Source: Pararhodobacter zhoushanensis
GTDB lineage: Bacteria; Pseudomonadota; Alphaproteobacteria; Rhodobacterales; Rhodobacteraceae
NCBI RefSeq assembly: GCF_003990445.1
Contig: NZ_REEZ01000001.1
Span: forward strand, 748,358 to 812,357
Length of the DNA stretch: 64,000 nt
Direction of reading: 5' to 3'
The notes beneath the pieces are model-generated. The model was not told the origin of the DNA. It saw nothing but the letters and a program-made list of their open reading frames with translations, and did not search any database. A program made the position numbers and the translations under genes. Below are positions 47,743-57,016 of this stretch, piece by piece; positions within the stretch are counted from its first letter, which is position 1, and every line of letters begins with the position of its first letter.

Positions 47743-49252
47743 TCCTGACCTCACGGCGGGCGCGCATCTTGCCCCGGATATTCGCCGCGACCGCAACGAG
47801 GATGATTGCGATCAGGATCGTCATGATCGTCCCGGCAATCGGGCGTTCAAAGAACGTGCCCAGATCACCATTGGCGACGATCAGCGAGCGGCGGAAGAAC
47901 TGCTCGATCATCGGTCCAAGCACAAAGCCCAGCAGCAACGGCGCCACCTCGAATTTCAGCGCCTTCATGCCCACGCCGAGGAAGCCGAAGGCGACCAGAA
48001 TGGCGATGTCCATGACCTGATAATGCACGCTGTAGATGCCGATACAGGTGAAGGCGACGATCACCGGGAACAACAGATTGTAAGGGATCTTCAGCAACTT
48101 GACCCAAAGACCCACCATCGGCAGGTTCAGCACCAGCAGCATGAAGTTGCCGATGATGAAACTGACGATCAGCCCCCAGAACAGATCAGGATTGGACTGG
48201 ATCACGTTCGGCCCCGGAATGATGCCGTGGATCATCATCACGCCCAGCATGATCGCCATCACCGGATCGCCCGGAATGCCCAGGCTCAGCGTCGGGATGA
48301 ACGCCGCCTGAACCGAGGCATTGTTGGCCGCCTCGGGCGCGGCGACGCCTTCGATTGCGCCATGACCGAACTCTTCGGGATGTTTGCTGACTTTGCGCTC
48401 GACCGCGTAGGACACGAAAGTCGCCACCAGCCCGCCGGTGCCCGGCAACGCGCCAAAGAACGAGCCGATGGCCGATCCACGCACCATCGGCAGGGCCGAA
48501 CGGCGCCAGTCCTCGCGCGTGGGCATCATGTCGCGCATGCGGATCTTGCCCTCTTGCACCTTGGGCAGCTCAGAGCGGCCCGCGTTGGCGATGATCTCGG
48601 GCAGGCCGAACAGGCCGATGGCCACGGCGACCAGCGGCAGGCCGTCGTAGAACTCGGTCATGCCAAAGGTGAAGCGCCCGACGCCGCTGTTCAGGTCCAG
48701 CCCGATCAGCCCCAGCGCCAGGCCAAGCGTCACCGACACCAGCGATCGGATCGAGCGCCCGGTGCCGATCACCGCCGCCGCAACCAGCCCCAGCGACATC
48801 AGCGCGACGTATTCCTGCGGCCCGAACTGCAGGGCCACGCGCGCCAGCGGCACCGAAAAGCCGACCAGCAGCACAACGCCGAACATGGTGCCGACAAAGG
48901 AGGCGATGGCCTTCATGAACAACGCAGGTCCGGCACGGCCGGCTTGCGCCATGGGATAGCCTTCGATCCCGGTCACCGCACTGGTGGCCGTGCCCGGCAG
49001 GTTCATCAGGATTGCCGCCGTCGAGCCGCCGAAATCAGCGCCATAATAGATCCCGGCCAGCATGATCAGCCCGAAGGTCGGATCAATGTGGAAGGTGATC
49101 GGCATCAACATGGCCAGCGTGGCCATGATGCCGATGCCGGGCAGCACGCCGACCAGCGTGCCAAGGAACACGCCGATGAAGCAATACATCAGCCCTTCCC
49201 ACGACGCGGCGACGCTCAGCCCCAGCGCAATATCGGAAATAAGCGATGACAT
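47735..49252 (-). CDS. tctA: Tripartite tricarboxylate transporter, large membrane subunit
   Basis: This 505-residue TctA protein has GVLPGIGIMATLAMLMP, FGGSTAAILMNLPGTATSAVT, LIGLDLNSGVGRFTFG and many hydrophobic segments. With TctB and the periplasmic TctC encoded at 57017 it imports a carboxylate, energised by the ion gradient. Confidence 0.94.
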   Translation of the reverse strand: MSSLISDIALGLSVAASWEGLMYCFIGVFLGTLVGVLPGIGIMATLAMLMPITFHIDPTFGLIMLAGIYYGADFGGSTAAILMNLPGTATSAVTGIEGYPMAQAGRAGPALFMKAIASFVGTMFGVVLLVGFSVPLARVALQFGPQEYVALMSLGLVAAAVIGTGRSIRSLVSVTLGLALGLIGLDLNSGVGRFTFGMTEFYDGLPLVAVAIGLFGLPEIIANAGRSELPKVQEGKIRMRDMMPTREDWRRSALPMVRGSAIGSFFGALPGTGGLVATFVSYAVERKVSKHPEEFGHGAIEGVAAPEAANNASVQAAFIPTLSLGIPGDPVMAIMLGVMMIHGIIPGPNVIQSNPDLFWGLIVSFIIGNFMLLVLNLPMVGLWVKLLKIPYNLLFPVIVAFTCIGIYSVHYQVMDIAILVAFGFLGVGMKALKFEVAPLLLGFVLGPMIEQFFRRSLIVANGDLGTFFERPIAGTIMTILIAIILVAVAANIRGKMRARREVRNA

Positions 49253-49253
49253 C

Positions 49254-49700
49254 TCAGTAAGCCCTCATCTGCAAGCCAAGCCCGACGCGGAAAATCAGCA
49301 CGCAGACAACCGCCGTGCAGACCGCAAGGATCAGCGCCAGCGGCCATTTGGTGTTCGGGTTGGCTAGCGCGGCCAGAAACACCGCCGATGTCACCGACAC
49401 CAGCAAACCCAGCGACTCGATGGTCAGCGCGAAGGCCCCGAACGCGGCGGTCAGAAACAGCACACCGCGCACCTGCCCCCGCTCGAGCGAGAACAGCCTT
49501 TCGCTGCGTTGTGCCGTCAGCAGCATGATCACGGCCAGCACCAGCATGGTGCCGCCGATAATGGCGGGAAAATACCCCGGCCCCATGCTGCGCAAGGTGC
49601 CAAGTCGATAACTCATCGACTCGATGACGATGAACAGCCCGATGCCGCCGGTTACGAACGCGGCGATCAGATCCTCCGCCCGGTCCTTCAGATAGTGCAT
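49254..49700 (-). CDS. tctB: Tripartite tricarboxylate transporter, small membrane subunit
   Basis: This 148-residue TctB-family protein has four hydrophobic segments, for example LIAAFVTGGIGLFIVIES, LGTLRSMGPGYFPAIIGG and WPLALILAVCTAVVCVLIF. It lies one base before tctA in the transcript. Confidence 0.92.
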   Translation of the reverse strand: MHYLKDRAEDLIAAFVTGGIGLFIVIESMSYRLGTLRSMGPGYFPAIIGGTMLVLAVIMLLTAQRSERLFSLERGQVRGVLFLTAAFGAFALTIESLGLLVSVTSAVFLAALANPNTKWPLALILAVCTAVVCVLIFRVGLGLQMRAY

Positions 49701-49731
49701 GAACCCCTCCCTAGAGCACGACGCAGTCGTA

Positions 49732-50985
49732 TCAGTGTTGACCGCTGCCTGCGGTCCTGCTGCCAGCCCGGATGGACTGGCCGGTTATAATCCCGGCGCC
49801 AGCTCCCGACAGGAAACGGCACAGGGACGCAAGGTCTGTGGTGTCATCGCCGTCCCAGCGGACGCAGTTGACGCGCAGCCCGGCGGGGGCAAATTCCAGC
49901 GCCAGCGTTCGGGCCAGCATGCCCAGCGCGGCGCTGGTTGCCTGTTCGGCTGGCGTTGTGCCCACCGGGGTCACGAACAGCAGCGAGAACGCAGCAGTGC
50001 GCCCGCTATGCGCGGCGCAGGCCTGCGCCATCTGCCGCGCGGCGGACAGTTGGTCCGATACCGGGGCCAACCCGGCCAGCGCGCGCGCGTCAATGACCGA
50101 GCCAAGCGCGGTCTGCGCGCTCAGACCCTCGGGTCCGTCCAGTGCCGCCTGCCCGTCCAGCAGCGCCAATGGCCCGGCCAAAAGATCGGCCCCGGCCAGC
50201 CCCTGCCCCGCCGCCGGTGCCGTGCCCGCGACCGGCGTGCCAGCCGAGCTGCCGCCATCCACCACCAGCACCCGCCCGGTCAGCGCGCGGCCTGCGGCAC
50301 TGGCGCAAAACGCCACCGCATGGGCGATATCCTCGGGCTCGGCGATCCGCCCCAGCGGTATGGCCCGCGCCACGGCGGCCAGATCGACGCGTCCCTCGGC
50401 CTCAAGCTGTGAGACCAGCGGCGTGCGCGTATACCCCGGCGCGACCGCGCTCACCGAGATCCCCAAGGGCGCGCACTCCTGCGCCATCGCCTTGGTCAGT
50501 GCGGCGATGCCTGCCTTGGTCGCGCTATACGGCCCGCGCAGGGCAAGCGGCCGGTAGGACGCGCCCGAGGCAAGGTTCACGAGGCTGCCGCCTTTGGGCA
50601 AAAGTCCGATCGCCGCGGCGCTCAGCCGCTCGACCGCCGTCAGGTTCAGCGCAATCAGCCGCTCGAAGGCGTCTTGCGGCAGGTCCACCAGACTGCGCCC
50701 GCTGGTGTCGGTCATCCCGGCGTTGTTGACCACGCAATCCAGACGCCCCAATGCCTGCGCCGCGCGTGCGGGCAAGCCGGCAGCAACCACAGGATCGGTC
50801 AGATCCGCGCCAAGGCCCACATGCCCGTCACCCAACAACCGGGCTTGCGCCTGCGCCGCCGCAGCGTCCAGATCGGCCAGCGCGACGCGATAGCCGTCCT
50901 GCGCCAGCCGTCGACAAATCGCCCAGCCGATGCCGCCGGTTGCGCCGGTGACAAGGACGGTGCGGTGCTGCATGGGGGATGTCAT
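49732..50985 (-). CDS. SDR with C-terminal degenerate second SDR-like half
   Basis: This protein has 417 residues where a classical SDR has about 250. Residues 1-255 form a complete SDR: TGATGGIGWAI, NNAGMTD, LASGAS and the catalytic YSATK, closing with VVDGG. Residues about 265-417 look like a second, incomplete SDR: SAALGMLARTLALEFAPAGLRVNCVRW and TGQSIRAGS are recognisable, but the cofactor loop and catalytic Tyr-Lys pair are not. It may be a tandem-fusion protein with an architectural second half. The start at 50985 follows TGAGG. Confidence 0.85.
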   Translation of the reverse strand: MTSPMQHRTVLVTGATGGIGWAICRRLAQDGYRVALADLDAAAAQAQARLLGDGHVGLGADLTDPVVAAGLPARAAQALGRLDCVVNNAGMTDTSGRSLVDLPQDAFERLIALNLTAVERLSAAAIGLLPKGGSLVNLASGASYRPLALRGPYSATKAGIAALTKAMAQECAPLGISVSAVAPGYTRTPLVSQLEAEGRVDLAAVARAIPLGRIAEPEDIAHAVAFCASAAGRALTGRVLVVDGGSSAGTPVAGTAPAAGQGLAGADLLAGPLALLDGQAALDGPEGLSAQTALGSVIDARALAGLAPVSDQLSAARQMAQACAAHSGRTAAFSLLFVTPVGTTPAEQATSAALGMLARTLALEFAPAGLRVNCVRWDGDDTTDLASLCRFLSGAGAGIITGQSIRAGSRTAGSGQH

Positions 50986-50993
50986 GCCCGACC

Positions 50994-51746
50994 TCAGGTG
51001 ATCGCGATGCCGATGCCGCCGTCGGTCGACAGCACCTGCCCGGTGACGAACCCGCTGTCCTCGCCCAGCAGATAGCCGATGGCGCGGGCGATATCCTCGA
51101 CCGTGCCCAGACGGCCCAGCGGGGTCTGCGCGATGCGCTTGGCGTCGCGCTCGGCGTTGCGGTGCTTGGCGGTGCCTTCGGTGGGAATGGCGGACGGGGC
51201 CACGGCATTGACGCGGATCCCCTTGGGGCCGAGCTCAACGGCAGCCGCGCGGGTCATCCCCATCACACCCGATTTGATCGCGCTGTAGACCAGCGAGTTC
51301 GGGGCCGAACGGAACCCGGCCGCCGAGGCCACGTTGACGATAGCGCCGCCGCGCTCGGCGTCCATCACCGCCGCTGCGGCCTGAATCGCCCAGATGATCC
51401 CGGTGAAGCCGACGTTCAGCATGCGGTCCACGGTTTCCGGGGCGATGTCTGGGATCGCCTGATACCGCACCCAGGCAGCGTTGTTGACCAACCCGTCCAG
51501 ACGCCCGGTTTCCTGCATCACGGTGTCAATGGCCGCACCGATCCCCTCGCGGGTGCCGACGTTCTGCACGACCGCAAAGGCCTGCCCCCCGGCTGCACGG
51601 ATTTCCGCGACGACCTCGGCGGCGAAGTCGTCTTTCAGGTCATTGACGCCAACGGTCCAGCCGCGGGACGCCGCCAGCAGAGCCGTGGCGCGGCCGATGC
51701 CGTGACCGGCACCGGTGATGAGAAGGGATTTTTGCTCAGCGGGCAT
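50994..51746 (-). CDS. Short-chain dehydrogenase/reductase
   Basis: This 250-residue SDR has TGAGHGIGRATAL, the NAD-favouring Asp in VNDLKD, NNAAWVR, the Ser in VASAAGF and YSAIK. It overlaps the acyl-CoA dehydrogenase gene upstream by 11 bases. It may act as a 3-hydroxyacyl-CoA dehydrogenase or on a free alcohol. Confidence 0.9.
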   Translation of the reverse strand: MPAEQKSLLITGAGHGIGRATALLAASRGWTVGVNDLKDDFAAEVVAEIRAAGGQAFAVVQNVGTREGIGAAIDTVMQETGRLDGLVNNAAWVRYQAIPDIAPETVDRMLNVGFTGIIWAIQAAAAVMDAERGGAIVNVASAAGFRSAPNSLVYSAIKSGVMGMTRAAAVELGPKGIRVNAVAPSAIPTEGTAKHRNAERDAKRIAQTPLGRLGTVEDIARAIGYLLGEDSGFVTGQVLSTDGGIGIAIT

Positions 51747-52737
51747 CGGCGATGTCTCCATACCATTCGTTGTCTGTGGACCCGAGCACCGCATCCGCGA
51801 TCTCGTCGAGGCGCTCTCGCGCGGCCCCTTGATGCGCCAGTGCGCGCATCCGGCGCAGGTGCCGGTGCAGCGGCACATCCCAGGTGAACCCCATGCCGCC
51901 CAGCACCTGAATGGCGCTTTCCGCGACCGAAGGTCCGGCCTGCGCCGCCCAGCACCACAGCGCGTCACGCGCCATCCCGGCCCCTTCGCGCGGGGCGGTC
52001 AGCGCCCGCGCCAGCCCGCTGCGCAGGGTCTCGGCGACCACGGCGTCGCGCGACATCCGGTGCCGAAGCGCCTGATTTGCCGACAAAAGCTTGCCGAACT
52101 GCACCCGGTCCTGCGCATAGTCCGACGCCAGGCCAAGGCAGGCCGACACAGACCCCAGAACCACCGCCGTGCGCAGGAATTGCGCCTCGGCCTTCAGGGT
52201 GGCCACCAGGGCCGCGCTCAGCACGATGCCTTGCGGCGGTGCGGACAGGCGCAGTGTCGCTTCGGGCACATCAAGGTCGAATTCCGGTGCTGCGTCGACG
52301 CTGACCTGATCGTCGGTTGCAACCAGCACCGCGCGGCCATCCGCCAAGAATACCAGCACCTGCGCCGCCTCGTGCGCCAGCGGCGCACGACCGACGACGC
52401 CGTCGTCACCGAAGCCCGCCCAGGCGATGCTGGCGATCACGCTGCCCTCGCACAGTGCCGTCGCCATGTCGGGCGCTACACCGGCCAGCGCGCGGGCCAG
52501 CACCATCGTCTCGATCAGCGGATAGGCCAGCAGGCCCTTGCCCGCAGCGCTGGCAATCGGCACGCCAAAACGCATCGACAGGCCAAGCCCGCCGCAGTCG
52601 TCGGGCGCCAGAACGCCCAGCAGCCCGGCCTCGGCCAACAGCTGCGCGCGCTCGGCGGTTGTGCCCGCCTTGGCGCAGGCCTCGACGGCCATGAGGGCCG
52701 TCGCCTCGAAATCCGCGGGTTTTAGGTCATCATACAT
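51736..52737 (-). CDS. Acyl-CoA dehydrogenase, short partner subunit (heteromeric type candidate)
   Basis: This protein has 333 residues, shorter than a usual acyl-CoA dehydrogenase and with low similarity in the middle domain. The C-terminal part has DYAQDRVQFGKLLSANQALRH and GGMGFTWDVPLHRHLRRM. The latter resembles the GFTWE segment that provides the catalytic acid in heteromeric steroid-type dehydrogenases, here with Asp. It sits 3 bases from the next dehydrogenase gene, whose own catalytic Glu is missing, which supports a joint alpha2beta2 enzyme by inference. Confidence 0.82.
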   Translation of the reverse strand: MYDDLKPADFEATALMAVEACAKAGTTAERAQLLAEAGLLGVLAPDDCGGLGLSMRFGVPIASAAGKGLLAYPLIETMVLARALAGVAPDMATALCEGSVIASIAWAGFGDDGVVGRAPLAHEAAQVLVFLADGRAVLVATDDQVSVDAAPEFDLDVPEATLRLSAPPQGIVLSAALVATLKAEAQFLRTAVVLGSVSACLGLASDYAQDRVQFGKLLSANQALRHRMSRDAVVAETLRSGLARALTAPREGAGMARDALWCWAAQAGPSVAESAIQVLGGMGFTWDVPLHRHLRRMRALAHQGAARERLDEIADAVLGSTDNEWYGDIADAR

Positions 52738-52740
52738 GGA

Positions 52741-53925
52741 TCAGGCCACCTTCTTGAGATGGAGGATGCGGTTGGCAATGATGTCGAGCTGGATCTCGGT
52801 CGTGCCGGCGTAGATCGTCTCGGCCCGGCTTGACAGGTAGGCCTCCTGCATCCGCGCCTGCACGTCGCGCAGCGGGCCGTCGACCCCCGGCGCAAAGCGC
52901 GAGACGATGTCAAAGGCCAGACGCGTGAAGCGCTGATGCGCCTCGGACCAGAAGAATTTGGGGAAACTGCCGCGCGGGCCGATTTCCTCACCGGCCAGCA
53001 GGCTGTCGACCAGCGTTTCGACATGGCCCTTGAGCAGCTCGATCTCGGTGCGGATCTCGGCCAGCTCGCGGGCGTGGGATTTCAGGACCGCATAGGCAGC
53101 CTTGTCGCTGCGACAGACCGCAACCAGATGCTCAAGCTCGCTTTGAAAGCGCCAGGGCCGGTACATGCGGTTCGTGGCGCGCTCAATGGACAAGACACGC
53201 GTTGCCGCCGCCCAGCCTTCATCCGGCGTGCCCAGCATGTTCGCCTCATCGACGATCACATCGGAAAAGAACACTTCGCAGAACGAGCGCGCGCCATCAA
53301 TCGAGCGGATCTCGCGCACGCTGACGCCGGGGCTGTCCATCGGCACGGCGAACATGACCAGACCGCGATGACGATCCTGCACGCTGCCGGTGCGCGCCAG
53401 CAGCAGGCAGCGCTGCGACTTGGAGGCACCCGAGGTCCAGATCTTCTGCCCATTAACGCGCCAGCCGTCCGCCGTGGCTTCAGCCTTGGTGCGCAGCGCG
53501 GCCAGATCCGAGCCCGCGCCGGGTTCGGAAAAGCCCTGACACCAGATGGTCTGCATGTTCAGGATCTCGGGCAGGTACTCGGCCTGCTGCGCCGGCGTCC
53601 CGACGGCCATGATGATCGGCCCGGCCAGTTCCTTGCCGATGGAGTTGACCGAATTGGGCACCGGCGCGCGCCCGATCTCGCGGTTTGCCTCAAGATGTTC
53701 GCGCAGGGTCAGCCCGTGGCCGCCATAGGCCTTGGGCCAGGTGATCCCGGCCAGTCCGGCCTTGTGCATCTCGGCCTCGAACGCGACCCGCTCGGCCAGC
53801 GATGCAGGCTCGCTCAACGCGCGGTCGGTGCGCAGGGCGTCGGTGAGGTTGTCGTGCAGCCAGGCACGGGCACGGGCCGCATAGGCGCCGGGCGTGAAAG
53901 CGTCCGCTGGGGCTGTGGGCGTCAT
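52741..53925 (-). CDS. Acyl-CoA dehydrogenase lacking the usual catalytic Glu
   Basis: This 394-residue acyl-CoA dehydrogenase has WPKAYGGHGLTLREH, GFSEPGAGSDLAALRT, GQKIWTSGA and the C-terminal ETIYAGTTEIQLDIIANRIL. The YEGT motif normally holds the catalytic Glu at the A of YAGT, so this subunit probably needs its neighbour for catalysis, as in FadE-type heteromers. Its gene overlaps that of the ligase by four bases. Confidence 0.88.
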   Translation of the reverse strand: MTPTAPADAFTPGAYAARARAWLHDNLTDALRTDRALSEPASLAERVAFEAEMHKAGLAGITWPKAYGGHGLTLREHLEANREIGRAPVPNSVNSIGKELAGPIIMAVGTPAQQAEYLPEILNMQTIWCQGFSEPGAGSDLAALRTKAEATADGWRVNGQKIWTSGASKSQRCLLLARTGSVQDRHRGLVMFAVPMDSPGVSVREIRSIDGARSFCEVFFSDVIVDEANMLGTPDEGWAAATRVLSIERATNRMYRPWRFQSELEHLVAVCRSDKAAYAVLKSHARELAEIRTEIELLKGHVETLVDSLLAGEEIGPRGSFPKFFWSEAHQRFTRLAFDIVSRFAPGVDGPLRDVQARMQEAYLSSRAETIYAGTTEIQLDIIANRILHLKKVA

Positions 53926-56057
53926 TGGGCGGCCTCTTGCTGGGCGGTCTGGTGCGGGATGATCAGCGCGTCGAGCGCAAGCACGCCCTGCCCGTCATCC
54001 CGGACCAGCACGGGATTGATGTCGATTTCGGCCACGTCCTGCGCGTGGCGCACGGCAAAGCGCGACAGCGCGGCGATGGCCGTGCAGAGCGCGGCCTTGT
54101 CAGCCGGGGCGCGGCCGCGCGCACCATCGAGCAGCGGATAGGCGCGCAGTTCGCGCAGCATCTCGGCCGCCTCGGCTTCGGTCACCGGAGCCAGCCGCAG
54201 GGCCGTGTCCTTGAAGATTTCGGCAAACACCCCGCCCAGACCGACCATGACCGCCGGGCCAAAGATCGGATCGGTCACGGTGCCAAGGATCATCTCGGTC
54301 CCGCCGTTGATCATTGGCGCGACCAGCACGCCGTCGAACGCGGCGTCGGGCGCGTGGCGCGCCACGGCGTCGCGGATGCGCGTGTAGGCGGAAGCAGCGC
54401 CTGAGGGGTCAATGCCCAGCTCGACCCCGCCGATATCGCTTTTGTGCTGGATGTCTGGCGACAGAACCTTCATCGCGACCAGCCCGCCGATCCTGCTGGC
54501 AGCGTCCGTCGCGTCGCTGGCCGAGGTGACGGTGATCTCATTCGCGAAGGTCAGGCCCGCGTCGGTCAGCACCGCCTTAGCCGATGCCTCGTTGCGCGTG
54601 GCACCGGCGGGCAGCGGGGCCGCAGGAATGGACGGCAGCGCGGTCGCCCCCGCCGCGCGGATCGCCTCGACCTTGGCAAGGGCGGCGATCCCGCCCATCG
54701 CGGCGTCGATGGTCGGAAAACAGGCGATGCCGAAGCTGCGCAGCTCGGCGATGGCGTCGCTGGGGCCGGACAGGCAGGCGACCAGCGTCTTGCCCGGATG
54801 GCGGGCCGTGACCCGTGACAGCGCTTGGGTAAAGACCGTGCGCAGACGGGGAATTTCCATGCCCAGCGCCAGCATCAGACAGACCGTGCTGTTTGCCTCA
54901 TCCGCCAGCGCGGCATCGACCAGCTTTTCCAGAATGTCGGGACTGGCGGACATCTGCGCCGTCGCATCGACCGGGTTCGCCGTTGCCGCCAAAGGCAAAG
55001 CCGCCCGGATGCGCGCCTGCGTGGCGGCGGTCAACGGGTTCACGCCCACGCCGTGTTGCGCCGCCGCATCGGCCATCATGATGCCGAACCCGCCCGAGGC
55101 AGCGATCATCGCCGCCGACGGGGCCGTGCCGACGCTGCGCGTCCCGATAGCTTCGACCGCAGCGCCGACCTGCACCAGTTCTTCAAGCGAGCGCACCCGC
55201 ACCGCGCCGTGACGCAGGAACACCGCGTCAAACACCCGGTCGCTGCCCGCCAGCCCGCCGGTATGCGACTGCGCCGCTTTCTGGCCCGCCTCGGAAGTGC
55301 CGATCTTGAGCACGATCACCGGCTTGCCCGCATCCCGCGCGCGGTCAAGCGCCCGCGTCAGGCGCGGGGCATCGCGGCAGGTTTCGATACAGCACAGGAT
55401 GACGCTGGTTTCCTCGTCGGTCGCCAGCCATTCAAGCGCATCGGCGGCTTGCAGATCGGCCTCGTTCCCCGTCGCGATGAACCGCGCAAGGCCCGCACCG
55501 CTGTCCTTGAGCTGGCGCAGGGCCGCGCTGCCGATATTGCCGCTTTGCGAGACGATGGAGACGCCGCCGGTCTTGGGCATCTCGTTTTCCAGCGCGACCG
55601 AGAAGGTGCCGATGGCCCGCTCGCGCACGCTGAGCGCGCCAAGGCAGTTCGGCCCCAGAATGCGCATACCCGTCTCGCGGGCGAGCGCCGTCAGACGGTC
55701 CTGCCGCGCCGCACCCTCGGGGCCGCTTTCCGCAAACCCGGCGCTCAGCACGATAGCCGCCCCTGCCCCTTTGGCGGCTGCTGCCTCAAGTGCTGCGACA
55801 GCGCCCGCGCCGGGGACAGCAACCAGCACAAGGTCGGGCACGCCGGGCAGGTCATCGACCGACGCAAAGGCAGGCAGGCCCTGCACGACATCCGCTTTGG
55901 GATTGATCGGCCAGATCGCCCCGGCATAGCCGTATTTGAGCAGCATGTGCATCGGACGGCCGCCGGTCTTCGTCGGCTCGGAGGATGCGCCGACAATGGC
56001 GATGGAGCGCGGCGAGAACAGCGCGTTCAGGCCCTTTGCGGGCGACGTCATGTCCAT
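53922..56057 (-). CDS. NDP-forming acyl-CoA synthetase (acetate-CoA ligase family, fused alpha-beta)
   Basis: This protein of 711 residues starts at the ATG at 56057; 56051 is also possible. The N-terminal CoA-binding domain has AIVGASSEPTKTGGRP and PINPKADVVQG. The central CoA-ligase-like domain contains the phosphorylated His region QSHTGGLAGSD. The C-terminal ATP-grasp domain begins at about residue 480 with AVLTDAGLTFANE and has HKSDIGGVELGI and VAEIDINPVLV. The family makes acyl-CoA with ADP release in the cytoplasm. The name 'acetate-CoA ligase' is only a family label, because many members activate other acids. It probably activates the acid imported by TctABC. Confidence 0.9.
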   Translation of the reverse strand: MDMTSPAKGLNALFSPRSIAIVGASSEPTKTGGRPMHMLLKYGYAGAIWPINPKADVVQGLPAFASVDDLPGVPDLVLVAVPGAGAVAALEAAAAKGAGAAIVLSAGFAESGPEGAARQDRLTALARETGMRILGPNCLGALSVRERAIGTFSVALENEMPKTGGVSIVSQSGNIGSAALRQLKDSGAGLARFIATGNEADLQAADALEWLATDEETSVILCCIETCRDAPRLTRALDRARDAGKPVIVLKIGTSEAGQKAAQSHTGGLAGSDRVFDAVFLRHGAVRVRSLEELVQVGAAVEAIGTRSVGTAPSAAMIAASGGFGIMMADAAAQHGVGVNPLTAATQARIRAALPLAATANPVDATAQMSASPDILEKLVDAALADEANSTVCLMLALGMEIPRLRTVFTQALSRVTARHPGKTLVACLSGPSDAIAELRSFGIACFPTIDAAMGGIAALAKVEAIRAAGATALPSIPAAPLPAGATRNEASAKAVLTDAGLTFANEITVTSASDATDAASRIGGLVAMKVLSPDIQHKSDIGGVELGIDPSGAASAYTRIRDAVARHAPDAAFDGVLVAPMINGGTEMILGTVTDPIFGPAVMVGLGGVFAEIFKDTALRLAPVTEAEAAEMLRELRAYPLLDGARGRAPADKAALCTAIAALSRFAVRHAQDVAEIDINPVLVRDDGQGVLALDALIIPHQTAQQEAAQ

Positions 56058-56058
56058 C

Positions 56059-56832
56059 TCAGCGCCCCTTGAACACCGGATCGCGCTTTTCAAGAAAGGC
56101 CATGCGGGCTTCCTTGGCATCCTCGGTCTTGGACAGCGCCATCGTGTAGTTCTGCTCAAGCCGATAGGCGTCGCGCTGGGGCATGTTCTCGACCATATTC
56201 GCGGCCTGCTTGGCGTAGGTGATCGCCAGCGGCGCCTTCTGGGCGATTTCCTGCGCCAGTTCCATCGCGGTGGGCAAAAGCGCCTCGGGCGTGGTGACCT
56301 TTTCAATCACCGAGCGGGCGAGCAACTCGTCAGCGGTCAGGCGCACACCGGAAAAGAACATCCGGCGGGTGGTCGAGCGCCCGAACAGCGAATGCAGCAT
56401 CGACGCGCCCCCGGCGAGGCCGACGTTGATCTCGGGCATGCCGAACACAGCGTTGTCCGAAGCATAGAAGATGTCGCACGAGGCCATCAGCCCCAGACCC
56501 GCACCCAGCGCCGGGCCGTTGACCGCAGCGATCACCGGCTTGGCGCATTCGCGGATGGCATTGCCGGTTTCGCGGGTGATTCGGTTGTGTTCGAGAAAGT
56601 CGCCGGGCTTGTCGGCGTCCGGGCGATCCTTGAGATCGGCCCCGGCGCAGAACATCTTGCCGCTGCCGGTCAGGACCGCGCAACGCACGTCATCGCTTTG
56701 GGAAATCGCGTCGAAGACCTCGACCAGTTCATAGCGGGTGGCCCGGTCCAATGCGTTCACCGGCGGCCGGTCAAGCGTCACAAGCGCCACCATGCCCTGC
56801 AGCTCTACGCGCACATTCTTCTTGTCAAACAC
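56059..56832 (-). CDS. Enoyl-CoA hydratase/isomerase-family protein
   Basis: This 257-residue crotonase is the first gene of the operon. Its oxyanion-hole region is FCAGADLKDR and GPALGAGLGLMASCD. One catalytic Glu is seen in GMPEINVGLAGG (the Glu164 equivalent in rat hydratase). The second Glu is replaced by Gly, as in several dehydratase-type crotonases. A TetR-type operator lies 25 bases before its ATG. Confidence 0.9.
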   Translation of the reverse strand: MFDKKNVRVELQGMVALVTLDRPPVNALDRATRYELVEVFDAISQSDDVRCAVLTGSGKMFCAGADLKDRPDADKPGDFLEHNRITRETGNAIRECAKPVIAAVNGPALGAGLGLMASCDIFYASDNAVFGMPEINVGLAGGASMLHSLFGRSTTRRMFFSGVRLTADELLARSVIEKVTTPEALLPTAMELAQEIAQKAPLAITYAKQAANMVENMPQRDAYRLEQNYTMALSKTEDAKEARMAFLEKRDPVFKGR

Positions 56833-56856
56833 GGTCGATTCCCCCTCCGAAGCGCC

Positions 56857-56872
56857 CTGACCGATCGGTCAG
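56857..56872. promoter_or_regulatory. TetR-type operator before the twelve-gene operon
   Basis: CTGACCGATCGGTCAG is a perfect 16-bp palindrome 25 bases before the crotonase ATG at 56832. The same TGACCG/CGGTCA core occurs before tctC (56939) and before tetR (58739). Confidence 0.8.
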
Positions 56873-56934
56873 TCAGCCTCACGCTAGCAAGAGTTGCCAC
56901 AGCCCACAATGACTTTTTGCCGGAAAATCCCCCC

Positions 56935-56964
56935 TTGACTGACCGGTCGGTCAGTGCCTAGGCT
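56935..56964 (+). promoter_or_regulatory. tctC promoter with TetR-type operator in the spacer
   Basis: TTGACT at 56935-56940 and TAGGCT at 56959-56964 (18-base spacer) form a plausible promoter. The near-palindrome CTGACCGGTCGGTCAG at 56939-56954 fills the spacer, so bound repressor would block RNA polymerase. Confidence 0.7.
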
Positions 56965-57016
56965 GAAGACACGCATGGCTTTGCCGGCCGCGCGACGTTC
57001 AGGGAGGAACAGCACC

